Of a stretch of DNA of 64,000 nucleotides, positions 37,101 through 52,100 are shown in pieces (positions within the stretch are counted from its first letter, which is position 1; every line of letters begins with the position of its first letter). The position numbers and the translations under genes were made by a program. Source of the DNA: Centropus unirufus (Eukaryota; Chordata; Aves; Cuculiformes; Centropidae). Under the pieces are notes generated by a model. It was given only the letters and a program-made list of their open reading frames with translations, made no database searches and had not been told where the DNA came from. The DNA lies in contig VYZI01000574.1 of the NCBI GenBank assembly GCA_013397695.1, positions 284,473 to 348,472 of the forward strand, read 5' to 3'.

Positions 37101-40100
37101 CTTGGCTTGAGGAAGTTTAAGAACTTAAGAGCTCTCTCCCTCAGCTTTTTACCCCTAGATCACCCATCTCAGTGAGCAGGTCAGTACAGAACTTGGACAA
37201 ATACAGTAGATTCTGTCCCCTCAAGTTTATTCATGTTTATTGCTGCCAGAAGCAGGCTCCATGCAGGAGCTATGAATTAACAAGAACTGACTGCTGACAC
37301 TACAGTCTGTTCTTTCCTAGACTGTCCTCTAGGCTTGACTATAACCAACTTGTTAGAGTTCATTTCTGCTGAAAGGACAAGGCCACGAACTTGGAAAATA
37401 CTTGTGACGTGAGCACCCACCACATTCTGCTCCCTGAATCAGCACAGGTATGAGAATGGTTAGACTCCCAAGACTTCTACTCTCAATACTGATCTCTGAC
37501 CTCTTAATTACCATGATTAGAGATTACCTACACCAGATCACCTCCAGCTCCTCCAGACTCAGTCAGACAACGTCTAAGATCTGAGGTCACCAAACAGCTA
37601 CCTTCCCTCTCCTGCCTCAATGTAGCCTCATTGCAGGGCTTGCCATTTCCCACCCCAAGTGCTGCAAAAACTTAACTGTCTCCTGCTGCCATCCCTTCAG
37701 CAGGGCACACAGACCTCCTTCTCAGAGTACAGTCCTCCTTCATGCCTTAGAAGATGCATGGCTTTACTAGTTACCTTCGAGGCAAACGTCCCTGTCAAGA
37801 TCCTGATACCCCCCCAAACCCCTTACTCAAGTTTAATAAACCCCTTTCTGCCTTTTCCATATTGAAAGCCCTGCACAGCTGGCAAAACTCCTTGGAAAAC
37901 AGCTACTGCTCTCATTCTCCCAAACAGTCCTTTCACATTGACCAGAGAAGGTTAAACATTAGGCGCTGCTGACAAGGACCACCATGCACCCAACTGCCAC
38001 TGTTCACTTGCGCTCTGTGCACCTGCACCTGTCGCTCCTTACCGTTAAGGTCACTGGGGGGACAGTATTTTGGTTATGCACACTCAGCAAAGGAGAGCTT
38101 TTGTTCATAAGAATTCAGAAGCTACACTGACAGCTATGCTTACATAATCCAGTCTTAACTCCAAAGAGTTCCCAGTTCTGTTCCTTCGCAGAAATTTCAA
38201 AGCTGTGTCACATTAAGAACATCCAAGACATCTAGATAAAAAATGATCCCAGACATTTGTGTGTATCTCTACAGAGATAGAAATACATAGTACTGAGAAT
38301 ATTGCTATTGAAAAAAAACGTCCCTTTAAGAGAACATTCCTGTTTATTCCTTGGCCCCAAGGAAGGGAACTTAAACTACAGTATCACAAAAGCCAGTAAA
38401 GATTCAAGGTAGCAACACAAATTTGGCATTTATAATAAACAGCCCCTTTACTATTTCAAGATAGCATTGTATAATGCTATGCTGAAGTATGAGTCTGTCC
38501 AGACATTCAGTCTGGAGTGGTACAAGTCACTAACCAACAGAAGCAGCAAGTAACTTACATATATAGCGTTTTCATGCAAGATGGTTCTTGTATTTCAAGG
38601 TGTTTTGTTTGGTTTTTTTTGTTTTTTTATAACTTTGTGGAGAAATTTTAATCCTTGCATTTTAGTGCTAACGAACGATCACGAGTTGGAAGAAAGAGCC
38701 TATAATACTAGAACTCTACCCTTGCACAAACAACTCTGGCCCACCAGGTGTCTCCTCATCCGTTTGCCCACTTCATGTCCCAGGACTTTAGGATGTCCAC
38801 CAAAGGCAGCAGGGGAAACTAACAGGCAGGATCTTACTAACACACCCATGCCCATACCTCCCCAACCATTTCTGTCTCAAAGAGTCCTGGATTTGCTGTG
38901 TCAGGCACCCAACCTTAGAGCCAAGTGCAGAACACACATCAGTACTGGCCTTATGCTACTCTTCTTCATTAACATGCTCCCAGCCAACATTATGTACATT
39001 AAAATGGAAGGCCTGTATTTGTATGTAGGCAATTAAAGAGTTGTGTCATCATACCTGCTCCATGCCTTTACTGTACAAGTCTTTTGCTCCTGCCACAGCA
39101 GCAAGATTGTTCGCCTCAGCTGTTGCCTAGAAAACAGTGAGCACCATGTATCATGGCATCACAGCAAAGTTACACACATGTAGTTCTGCTGGTCAACTCC
39201 TTCCCGCCAATGTCCAAAGCTTCAGACTGCTGGGAAAATGCCCACAAAACTCAAGTGGAGGTTAGCAATATACATTAGAACAGTTTACTGTCTAGGAGAA
39301 TGTTTTCTTCAGCTTTCTAGTACAGCTGCAGACTAACTAGCATGTGCTTGTGCAGGCTTTTCATCACAAGCAATCTCTTCTGAATACTTTTGTTAAGCAA
39401 ATTAGGATCACTAAGTTATTAAATGTTAGTTCCAATACCCCACTACCTGTGAAGAAAGAAGCAAGCTGGTATTATTTCTGCATTATATACAGTTTCTGAA
39501 CCGTCAGATTTCATAAGAACTTGAGACTATTTTCAACCTATGTCATGTCAGGGACTAATGCTGCGAGACACCATCTTCTGTATCTCAGCCACATTCATGG
39601 CATGCTGCATAGAGGAGATGATAGCAGCCTTTGTTAAACTGACTTTTCTGAATTCCCCCCAAAGCCTTAAGAAGTGGTTCCTTGGAGGATGAGAAAACTC
39701 AGGACAATCATGTCTTAAGTGACCAAAAAAATCTTATAAACACAGAATGTTTAAACTATGGTCCATGTATGACGAAAGCTCGTCATCCCAAACAAGTCAA
39801 GGGTTCACCACACAGCTTTATCCAAACAGTTTGTGTTCAGATTGCTTTAAAGCTGATTACATCCTTTGGATCAACTCAGAAAAGAAACCTCAATGCAGTT
39901 ATCCAATCTAAGCAGCCCACGGAGAGTGCTCCACAGTACAAGACAGTAGCAACAGCTGCATTACTATAAGCCTTCGTTTTATCTGCTGGATCTCACACTG
40001 AAAACCCTCTGAATGCAGTCTGACAAAACAAGTTACAGGATACACATGCTTAGAAACCAAAGCAGCTAAAAATATCCAACCAAGCAGATATGCCCCCACC

Positions 40101-43100
40101 CCATTTGGTAGATGGAACTGAGGGAAGACAAATGTGTACCCAGGTTACGCAGTTCATAAGGCTTTCAAAGTACACAGATCCTTCAAGAACTACAGCTCTG
40201 GGGGAGGGAAGATCTTCAGACCCACAGCAGCCATGATCTTCAACTGCAAAAAAACTTAAATACACACATCATCTATTATCATGTTATTTGAAAGGAAAAT
40301 ACCTGCAGCATAGATTTCGGATGAGGTAGCTCCTCTCCTTGATAGATTTTAATATAAGCCTAAAAGGAGAAAGAAAGAAAGAAAGGTTTCTCTTTTCTAA
40401 ACATATTTATGATTGAGAAGAGGAATGATATAGAGCTCATGGATTACTTCGTTATAATAATGCCAAATATTCTATATGCAAGTTTCCTCATACAACTCTG
40501 GCATTCTCAGTTATCCCTAGTGCTTTACTCCCTTTATTTTCCTGTGCTTTTGAACTGCAGCCTAGCAGAGCACCTTGAGGACGCAGCCACTATCTCAAGC
40601 AATGCCAGGCTTGAGAGCTGGTTTCTGCTCCCACAATTAAGTGAGGAAGTCTTTGGTAGGCAGGAATTTTACCCAAAAACAGAAGAGCAAAGATTAATAT
40701 CTCGCACAGCCTTTCTTGTAAGAGGCCTATCCAAACACACGCCAGTGCCAGGAGAACCAGTATTGTACATTTCCCCATATGCCTCACTCCTTTGAAGCGT
40801 GGGAGAACAAAAGCAGATCAAAACACTAAGGCAGACAGAGTCAGGCTGCCAAAGCACTTCTGAAAGCCACGCAGGTGGCCTATTGCTCTGCTCCCCATCC
40901 CACCAATCCTCCGGTATCTTTCACCAGGGTTGCAGACTGGAAGAGAACACATCCTTCATGTCTTCCCCAGCTCACAGGACAGCCAGGTCAGTGGAGGAGG
41001 CACAGCAAGAGCAGGCAGAAGCAGTCATTTCAGAGCTTCGGGAAAGCTGTCTAAGTTACACTAACGTGGCCACTCTCAGCCCCTCAGGCTGGGCAGTTTT
41101 CTTCATGCTGCTACTGCTCTACCATCTGGTTTGTCTACAAGCCTCTACCCTGAGGTTTTTAACTTGTAAAGGAGGAGGAGATAACAAAGTCATTGGGGTC
41201 CTTATACACCCAATGCCCTAGGTTGTAGGACAGCCTATAAAAATGTACAGTTATACCAGACTCTGTTCCCTCGACACCCTCCTTGCTTCTGTGGCCATTT
41301 CCTCACGGTAAAACCTTCCCGTTTCCCACTCAGTTCACAATCTCAGCATTAGATGCACAATCCCAAAGGAGCAGTCCTCTTTTGTTACATAACAGTGTTT
41401 CTACAGCACCCTGCATTACTGCTCTGAGGCTGGATACAGGACTTCAATCAGACAGCGTTACAACAGAGGAGGTTTTACACTCAGTTTTTCAGGTGCGGTC
41501 CTTTCTAAACAGCTGCTGAATCTGCACTCCCTATGGTGCATCAGATCAGGTGTTACTAGAAAATAAAGTTAAACAAGAAGCAGCACACAACCATGTAAAT
41601 AGAGACTGAACAAGGTCCAGAGTGATTTTATGCTTGTCAGTAGTCATGACTTCTGCACCCATATCATGTCCTTCCTTTATGAAAAACCACTTTGATTTCT
41701 TGAGTGTTAAAAGAGTTCTGGTCTCAGATCCTGCTTTGCAGAGCTTTCTTAACATCAGCCTAAGTGTGTTCTACCTTTAAAAGGCATGCTCAAAAAGTTC
41801 ATGTTTGTAGCAATTAGTGCCATTTTCTCCTACGAAGCCAACTGTCTGAGTCATTCCAATTCAAAAAAGGTTACGCACACCAGACTGACTCCTGGTGAGG
41901 TAGGGATTATGTTATCACATTTCTGCTGGTGTCACCACGATACCAAAACAGCTCAAAAGTGTAACAGCTGCAAGTATCATACACAAATATCTCAGAGCAT
42001 ACAGTGGTGTGCCACATGCAAGTGTTTCAAAAGCAGCTTCCTTGCATGTTAAAAATCCAGAGGAGAAATTTTCACTGCATATTCAGCAGTTTCAGAGGTG
42101 GTCTATCTGTACAATCTACATGTTACCTTTTTTAAAGAAAGTCTCGTGTCCCAACAAACTAGGATTTCAAAGCAGATAAAAAACCCTCAACTACAGTATT
42201 TCAGCAAATTTAGAAAGCAAAACTAACAGTTTTTCCAGTAGTAGCTTAAGGGCTACACTGTTAGGAAGTTGTGTGCTAGTTCTAGAAAGTCAGAATAATG
42301 AAATGAAAATAGAAGCTGATAAGCAAGTCCCAGTCTAGATATCTTTTCTGGGAACAATAAGACCTAAAATTAGAATACTTTCTTTTAAGCCATTAACAGA
42401 AGTAATTAGTATGAGTTTGCTTACCTTGAAGTATTCTACAAGATCTCTACAGGTCACCTTGGATCCACTAATCTCTTTTTCTACCAAGTTTTCAGGGGCA
42501 AGCAGTAACGGCACCAAATTCTGCAGTTCTTTCTTAAAATCCTCATCTATATCTAATAAAATTAAATCAATTTCAGGAAAGTGGTATGGTTTTGGGGGTT
42601 TTTTTTTGCTTTTTTGTTAATCTTACATTTCCAAAAGGAACTCTGATAAATGACGACCCTTCAAAACCTACAGTATCAACTCTTGAGTTAAATATCTTAA
42701 GATATTTAAAGGCTTAAATACACAGTACAGTTTAGTAGATTCTACTGACTCTTACCTTAAATTCAGACTAGGAGAACAGGGTTCTGTAGTCCTTGTAACA
42801 ACTAGAGTGCATTTCCCCAATTAAACGAACTTTTTATATCATAATCCCACAGGTCTGTGCCCTCAGCACAAAAGTGCTTGGCAGCCCAATATTGCAAACC
42901 CACTTTTTAAGCCTTTGCCATTCTGATAAATTCCCTCTGATGAGGACAAGCAGCAAATGGAGGAACTCTGACTTCCTTTCATTCTGCTGCAGCAGAAGCC
43001 TACAGCTTTTATTTGAAAGTTACTCTAGTCGTAAGCTTTGGTTTAACAAGTTCTTAGAGAAAACCTTTTCATTTTTATGAAATTATAGCCTTTAATTTTG

Positions 43101-46100
43101 TGAATTCTCCCCTCTGGAATACTTATTTATCTTTAGAATCCCTACGTTAGTATGTCTCAAGTTATCAACAAGCAACAGCTACACAAAGATAGCCCTTTGC
43201 CGGCTTAACTCTTCTGCCTCTAAACCACAGAGAAGAATGTACAATGCACATTCCTAGATTCTATGGTTTCACCTTTTAGCCTTGCATTACAACAAACCAT
43301 TTCAGCATTATTTTCTTTTTTAATGGAAGTTAATTCTGATGTGAATCAAGGAACACAATGGAATGCTTCCTACCATTTAGTCTCCCATCAAAATTTGGAT
43401 TTGTTGCAACTTTAAGACCAGGGTGGGGCAACAGGAAACAGCCAAGATTACTGAAACAGGAGTGAATGTGCTTCCTGACATTCTGTAGCTCTTCATGTTG
43501 GTTTTGCTTTACCTGAAGAAATAAGGAAAAAAAACAGGCAGCAAGACCTACAAGTAGTGTTGCTGTATCAGTTTAGATTAAAAATGAGAGTTAAATCACG
43601 AACACAAGAGTGTGTTCAAGCCTCCATTACTGATCCCAAGATATCAAGTTTCAAATTCCAGAACTCTGCACACAAGTGGGGACATCATAAGTATTTTACA
43701 AGCACAAAAAGTTAGCTGATCGTTACCTTGATGGCATGTTGTCACTTAAGTTAGAATGCCACACTAGGCCACTGGAGATAACTTACCTGCAATCTTTTCT
43801 CTAGGAACCTTTTTCCTCCTTCTAAGCCATAGGCATGTTCATAAGGGTAACTCCAGTCTCTAATTAAGAACATTAGTGTCTGTAACAGGAAGAGTAGCAG
43901 TGAATGGCAGCCTAAGGTCAAAAAGCTCTACTTCAAAATAATCATGTTTGATAAATTGCTAAGCTTGGCTGTTCTAAATGAAGATGCATTGTAGCTCTGC
44001 TGTGCAAGTGCTTGCTCGTTTAGAAATCACATACCAAACAAATGCAACTTTCTCCTTATTGGGAGACGGCCAGTTACTAGAATGTTGCGCACTCACGCCT
44101 GCAGACTGAATACTCCAGAAACAAAAATCTTAAAACTCGCCACTGACAGCAGTCAACTAGTACCCTTTACGGGAGTATACTTCAAGATAGAAGAGATATC
44201 AGTCTGTCTCTACTGAATGGAAAAAGTCTCAAATCCTTTTTGCTGGGCCAGAGATGCTAGCAGTTTTGAGACTTAACACTAAAGCCAGAAATGCTTCAAG
44301 TCAATGAAATGCAACATGGCCCTCTTCAATATTTCTTAGAGGCCACGTGACCTTTACTCAGATCCACATACTGACAAAGGCTAACCGTATCTCAAAGGAT
44401 AATGAGTAAGAAGGTACCACAAAAGTTTCCTCTTAAACATCTGCACATAACTCGCTTTGATTCGTTTCGTGCCTTAACTCAGAAACAAAGCTACACTTGC
44501 CCAAAATGTGATCTTCTTCATTTCTCCTTTGAGATTTTGCCAAGAAATTGAGTGAAAAGGGAAGGGAAATTAGTCAAACTAATTTCTCTCCTTTAATTAC
44601 CTTGAGCTCATTCTGTACACATTCAATTGCTTAAGATCCACTTAATAAAAATAGTTACCTGAAACGGCTTTTGGTAAATTTCTTCCATAGCTAGTCTTCC
44701 ATATTCTGTAAACAACTGATAGAGAAGAGTGTTAAAGGTGCCACACAAAACTCCACATTCTTCTACTGTAAAAATTCTACTAAGTCACTATTAAAAAAAG
44801 CATTCAGCTTTAAGTTCTATTATGAGCTGAGAATGACTTTAAGAATTTAAATTGTCATTTAAGAATGACAATAAACTTTAAGAACAAGCACACCGGGCCT
44901 CAATGAAATACAGGAAGGAGACATTTCCACTGGTTGCACAGTGCCATCCCCTGCCAGCTCTACATGGGTGGCCCATGGGCTATTCTCAGAGGAAAGCTGA
45001 TTGTGTCTCCGCAAGCTGGTTTCCAATGCTTGTTTCATAGGCTAAGGGGATATATGCCTGTCTAACATTTGCCCCTAACTTCCCACAAAAGCGTTATTCC
45101 TGGAAATCTCAAGGAACTCGGCTAGAGCCAATGTATCAGACATTTAGATACAAGTTCAGCAGCTTCCCAGATGTCTGCTTCAGCATGTGACCTTAACTGA
45201 TAATTATTCTCCCCTTCAAGCATGAAGATATATGTCAGCTGTCTTACATTGCCTCAGGCACCTTTAATACCAGCAGCAATATTGTTCACTGAGCTGAGAC
45301 AGATTATGGGCTGCGCTGGCCGTTTCAGCAGAGGTAAATCCTGGCAGACATTGGTCCATGCTAACTTCTTTACATACCTTGAAGGTCTAGATGAAGGAAA
45401 CATAGTATCCTCTAGTACCGGGCCATTTCTACATCAGAACCAACTCCTGGAACACCTCATAAATTTCATGGCCTTTCATTTCATGGACAGTTCTCTCTGT
45501 GCTGATCACCAGAGCAGCTGGGAACTTACAAGGCTAATTTAGTATAAATGAACTTGAAAGCCCTTTTGCTCAGGGTGACAGAGCTCTGAAGTGGCTATTG
45601 CACTCACATGAGACTAGGTCCTTTGATGCTAATTCCCTTCCCCACTCACTTTACTGCTACACAGAAAAGGCAGCCAGTGACTAACAGCATTTCAGAAGAA
45701 CAGAAAATCCTGTTATAACAAAATCAGAATTTCCTTCCCTCAGTCAACAACTTGTCCTAGCTTTTAATGCTGGGGTTCTTCTACCTGCTGCTTATATTTA
45801 TCACCCTTCTCTTCCCTCACCCTCCACTGAGGCAGAAAGATTGCTCTATTCAGATTGCCCTGAAGTTGCCAGAGAACGACAACATCATGAGGAAAGCCTA
45901 GTTTTCAAATAATTACCCAAGGTTTGTTTTGTTTGTGATGTTTGGTTGGGGGGGGAGGCAGGGGAGGTGTTGGCCCAGTGATACAACTCTGTTAACTGAG
46001 AACAGCATCACAAGACTAAGCTTAGTTAGTGCTCTTCTACTTCCAGTACTGGCAGCCAGTCTTTTGCAGCACTGACCAAGACAGAAGTCCTTTCAATCAG

Positions 46101-49100
46101 AAGGCACAGAAAACACTTTTAATCTGCGACAAGGTCATGGCCTAAGCACAGGCAGGCATTTGTTAATACATAAGCTGGCCTTTAAATCTACAGGTTTTAA
46201 GTTAAGGAGATAAGGTTCTTGAACCTGCACATGAAGCCAGAATTCAGTGGCCTTTGACCAAAATGTTCCATTGGAGGTCGAAAAATCCACAGTAGACAAC
46301 TCTTTCCTGCTTTTGTTGTGAAGCAGAAATAAAACTCTATACAAGTTTCTCACTTGAAAAAATAGGTAAGGCTTCTAGGTGCAAGATACGTTTTCTTCCC
46401 TGACCTAAGCTCCCACATTTCTTTAGAATGGTATTTTATAATCTGATTCATTTTCCTAATTTAGGGAAAAAGGAGAAACATTGGAATTTTCTCATTAAGT
46501 ACTTCCATAAGTGATTTCCCTTTCTCATCTCTACGGAAATTGCAGAACTTATCACAAGAACAAACTTTAGAAAGATAAAATTTAGGCAGATTGAAATTAT
46601 GTGCTGTTTTACCTCTGCATGGCACAGCAGTAGCATCACAGCACCAGGAGTTTAACTGTTACAGGCAGTACTAGTTATAACACCAGGTTAGCTTCAGTGT
46701 TCTATATGAAGTAGCAGGCAGCTCCCAAGTCAGTTACATTAGTAGTAACTTCAAGGACAATGCCAAGACTATCAGCTCAGAAAGCAGCTTACCTGCAAAT
46801 GCTGAAGGTCATCTTCCTGAATATTCTGGGACAAGTTGTACACCTGCAAGAGTGAAAGAATCAGTGTAACATGAACCGTTCATATAATCTTTTAGTTACC
46901 TTTAGTATTTTTTACCCCCTCCAGGAAAGTAACTACCCAAAAGTCAACAACTAGATAGGTGTCAAAGAACACATCTCAAACAAAAGTCACTTCCTTATAC
47001 AAAGTACTAGGGACAAAAGTGCTGTTGACTACCCTAATCCTTCTTAGAACAGCTTACTTCCAAGGAAGCAAGCCATAAATCATAGAAGACTGACGAATGC
47101 TTCAAATCTCCAGGTAGGTGTGAGACAGGAGGACAGGGAAGTTTGCCATCCATAAGTCCAGGTGCTCTAGGATTCAGTGATCCAGCAGCTGCATCTGACA
47201 GAAATGACTTGGGTGGTTAGCTCACCAGGGCTTTTTTCCTTTCAAATGTGCCCAGAGAAATCTTATTATCCAGGGAGTTTGTGACAGTTTCAATAGCAGG
47301 AATACATAAGACCAGTAAACTCAAAGGTACATCAATAACCCACAACTTAGCCTAACCACAGGAACAAAAACAAACAAAAAAGCCAAACAAAAAAAACACC
47401 CAAACCAACACCACCACTGTAGTGTTCTATGCACTCCTGTTACTTTCATGGTTTTAACATGCCTGATGGTCACTTGTCTTCCCACAAAAACTTGCTTACT
47501 TTTGGCATATTCAAGGCATAAGTTTAAAAGCAGTTTTGACCACAGCACAAGAAATTATCAGAAGTTTCACAGCAGCAATTGTACGTTTAGATGATCACGG
47601 TGTAGTTTCACCCCAAGCTCTATCTGAAGTCTTAAAGATTCTGTAACACATCTGTACAAAGGCAGCTGCTACTTTGACATCTTAATTGGGGAAGGATTCC
47701 CCAGTTAAGTCAGCACCTTAATTCAGCTTGTCCTTGGATAACCTTGATCCCACAGAGAAACTTCTGCAGAGTTCTACCCTGAAGTAAGACATGAAGTATG
47801 GAAGCTTAAGTGACAGCTGGGGGAACATCTGCAAGTGGTCTTTCACAGCACAACTAGCAAGATATTCTCTGTATGTTCAGGCTAGAGGTTTCCTAGGGCT
47901 GCTGTTATTTGTCAGCACAGGTATTCTTACCTGGACAGAACTCGTCATGGTGCTCAGAGCAAAAACTGTTGCACAGTCTTTGATAGTGGACTGGCTATCA
48001 AAGGCACCTTGGGTATCCATAAGCAGTACAGCAACCTAGAGGGTTTTAAAGAGCAGCAATAGATAAGGACATTACACTTTCGAACTCCAGGCCATTGAGA
48101 TACATTCTATTTCAAGTAAAGGAAGCCTCTGCCCCTGTAAAACCTCAAACCGCAGTCAGCTCTTGTACAGGTGCTTATTCACACCTACTGCTGAGCAAGC
48201 AACAGCCCTGAGGCCTTGCACTTGCTACACTAGTTATCCCCTCCCACAGAAACAGCCTCCCTCACCCTAGCAGAGGCACAGTGCAGAGGAACAGACAGAT
48301 CTCACTGCCAGGAAGAACTTGAGTCCTAGCTAACAATCCAGCCTAGTTCACTAGAGCCAAGAGTGAGATGGTTACTTTTAGATAGGTATCTATCTTAAAA
48401 TAATAATTTTCAGGAGAAAATAAGATCATGGATATTGATTGTCTGCTGGAATGACAAGAAATTATAGAAGTTAATCTATCCAATTACCATCTTTAGGATC
48501 TACCACAATTCCCTTCTCTTTCAGTTAGGGATGAACGGTAACTAAAAACGAGTGATTTTTTTTCCCCAAACAGCATCAACTGTTTGTTTGTTTCCCCAAA
48601 CAAACTGATCCTCACTAACTGTTTCTTAGCCAAAGAACTGTTAGGTTAGCTATGAAATTTGATAAAACTTCCTGTGTGCCCCTACATCACTGATTAAGAC
48701 CAATGTCCCCTATTGATTGGCCACCAGATCTTTCCAAATGCAAAGGATATGAAAGTTAAATAGTCAAGTGCATGGTTTAAAAGAACATGAATACCTCAAG
48801 ACACACCATCAGTACTGTGCAGTAAATATTAACACTTTCATCATGAAGAGAAATACCTACAAGTATACTTTGTAGTTAAACTACTAAAAACACACCAGCT
48901 TTGATTGAAAAACTTAGTGCCTTTTATCCCACTGTTAGACTTGATCTTTTTTTATGGACTACCTGTTAAACTATGAGTAAGGACCGGCTTCCAGACACTG
49001 AAGCTGTTTCCCGTACTTACAGCCATACATTGCATTTCACTAGAAGACAGCTATAAGCTAAGACACTTTCTCACCACTCAAGAAACATTATTTTGTAACA

Positions 49101-52100
49101 GAGCTGTTGCTCTTATTGCAGCATTTGTCTCTATTGGGTTTTTAAAGCTATTACAGTTTTACAACAACTACAGGATAACACACCCATCAGCCTGGGCAGA
49201 GCATACTTTGCCAAAACAAAGTACCCTCAGAACAGGACTATTGTTGAAGACTGAATCTTACAACCCTGCAGGAAAATTCATACCTGCACTTATTATATGA
49301 GGTTCCCAAACATATTCTGTAGATACTGAACAATGGAAAACAACTCACGTTCGAATTGCCTCCATAAAGCCCATGGCATTAAAGGTACACACAAAAGGGT
49401 AGAAATCCTTATGCACACCGACTTCATTCAAGCACTTACTTTTGTCCCATTGGGTTTATCAATTACAAACACTTCACTCCAAATCTGAATGCCAGTGGTT
49501 TCCCGTTCACATCCACCTCTCCATGTAAAGCCAGTCAGTGGCTCAGTGTTTCCACCTATCCAGCAAGGAGAAGACTATAAAAGAAGAGGTGAAACTTATT
49601 TTAAGGCAAGAAGGAGATATTTTTTTAACATGCTAAATTTTAGTAGACTTCCACACCGTTCTCATCTTCCTCAGGGCTGACTGACAACTTTACACAAAAT
49701 GTGAAAACCCAATCAATGCTGCTCTGCTGCACAAGGATCATCCACAAATAAACGTTGTTTGAGTCTGCTGTATTTCAGCAGATTCGCAACTCTCCAGCCA
49801 CTGAAGAGTATATGTGCACAGCTTTCAAGTCTCAAGCACTACGAACTAATGAGAACAGGTCATTACTCACCAATTTAACTAAAACACAGTTGTAAATAGC
49901 ATGTATTTTAACTACAGAAACAGCCAAACCTCTGTAAGGAACAAAAAACTGACTTAATCCTCCCCCTTCCCTGTCACAACCAGGTCAGCTGCTGAACCTA
50001 AGCACCTAAGCCCCTGCACTGGCAGAGGCCACAAGACTCGGAAACAGCAGCTTGCAGAAGCCAAAGAGAAGAGTCAAGGGCCAGAAGATGTACTATCTAT
50101 ACTTGCCAGTTTTAAAATACTTTTCTCCAAGCAATTAGGATTCAAGAGAAAAGGTCACACAGTTTGATACATGTCACTCAACCCATCCATATTAAGATTT
50201 CCTTGGCACATTGTCCAACGTGCTATCAGAGGGAAGTAGAGTTTGCAGCTAACATTTCTGCGTGATGGTATTGTAACAATGTCTTAGGTCCTCAAGGACA
50301 GGCAATACACAGCAGCAGCTCACACAGAAGATTCCAATCATTATACAAGCACATTTAACCCACAAATGTAGTTTATGAAGTGGGCAAGTAAGCAGTATGA
50401 AGAGGCAGCTGAGAAAGTTCCACTGGGAAGGATTTATACACACTGAAATCCTACAGGAGAGAAGTGATAGGCAGCCAGTAGTTTAACTGACAAGAGGGCT
50501 TGGAGAAAACCCTTTACTCCACAGGCAAGAACACAGCATGTTGGCAGAACAGAAAGAGATATTTAGAGGATTTGCCTTGGCCTACCTGAGGACGACCATC
50601 AGCCACAAGGGCATGCTCCTTGAGGTGGCTGAAAGGGAAACTTCTCACGTCACTACGCTATAGGCTCTACCATGCTGACTCTGCACAGGCTGTTTTCAGG
50701 AAAAAGCTCAAGACACATCTCTACATCTTAGAAAACAGCATGGGGGTGGTTTTGTTTGTCACACATACACCTCTACCAGAAAGGCTAAGCAAAACTCGAG
50801 CAGCTTTTCCTTGGATTTTCTTTGTACATAAAATCAAGCAAGAAGCTGCGCTACAATTTTGGATCAGTCACCTAAGAGATAGTGTGGAACATATTGAGAC
50901 ATTAAGGAAAGGGCCAACGCAGCTTTATTTGCTTAGGGCCACTGGGACCCTTGCAGTCTAATACAAGCTAAGGTCACATCCCCTGTAAAATTTACCAGTG
51001 TTATTGCACCCAATCTATTAAAAAGGTTTAAACAGCTACAAAGACCACAGGATCCTTGCAGCAACTTGCTGACTACACAACTGTTGCCTGGGTTTCATAA
51101 ATTGTTCTGTTGCATTTCAAATGGGCAACTGTGACAGTAAGTATCAGTGCTTGAAATGAGACACCCAACTCCCCGAAGTTCGTGATGAACCTCAGCCATT
51201 GCATCTGTGACTTCAGCTGGCACAAGTGAGACTTTCACAATGGTAACTTTTCACATGACTACCAGGTCTTTGTTTAAGACAATGGGATGCTTAAGGATCT
51301 TGGCAAGTTTCTTCCACAGGGGAAGATAATTCAAGAGTGTTTGATTTGTGTACAAACGGAACGCAGATGCTTTAGTATTTTGTGTGGTATCCCATACTTA
51401 GTTCACAGAAATTAAGAGCTGTAATTTATCCTGCCTGAAGACAGTGCAATAGGCTAAAGAGCACTATAAAACCATATCAAGGCCTCCCCTCCTGTACTGA
51501 GATTTGTGTAATCCTGGAGGACACCATTTGACATGATACAATTCAGTAGTGCTCACATGAGGTGTTGCACCTATCTTCTTTCATCCCCCACTACCAATCA
51601 GTTTGCAGCAGCTCTGACACTTGCCAAACTCTCTCCTTAAGCTGGTTTATGTCACTGCACCAGCAGGAAATCAATTCAGCAAAGTGCATCTTCTTGGGAT
51701 GATGCATCTTTGAGCTGGATCAGCTCAGCTAAGGCCTGCAAGCACTTAAAACTTCAGAAAACAAATGTCTGGCCAGAAGCAGCACAAGGGCAAGCAAGAC
51801 ATCTATGCTCTTGGTAAGGGACAGGTGTTAGAGTAGACAGCCAAGTTTGCCTTCATCTTCAGCTTAAGGGAAAGAAATGGTATTTTGAAGGACACCCATA
51901 GAAAACTGAAAAAAGTGATTGCACAATAAAGAGAACAGAGGCATAACATCACACAAGCGTAAAACAGTGTTTCAATCCATTTTGGCTTACGATCTTTGCT
52001 TTTATTTCACAATCTGAAGGTTAGGAGTGTTTGCATAAACTCTACCTCCACTACTCCTAATCCAGCCACCACACAGCTCAGATAGTTACACCTCTTGGGA

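Noticed and set aside
50620..50961. Plus-strand open frame of 113 codons in the ATL2 intron
   Set aside because: No homology that I recognise, no splice or promoter context. Length is within chance expectation for 64 kb in six frames.
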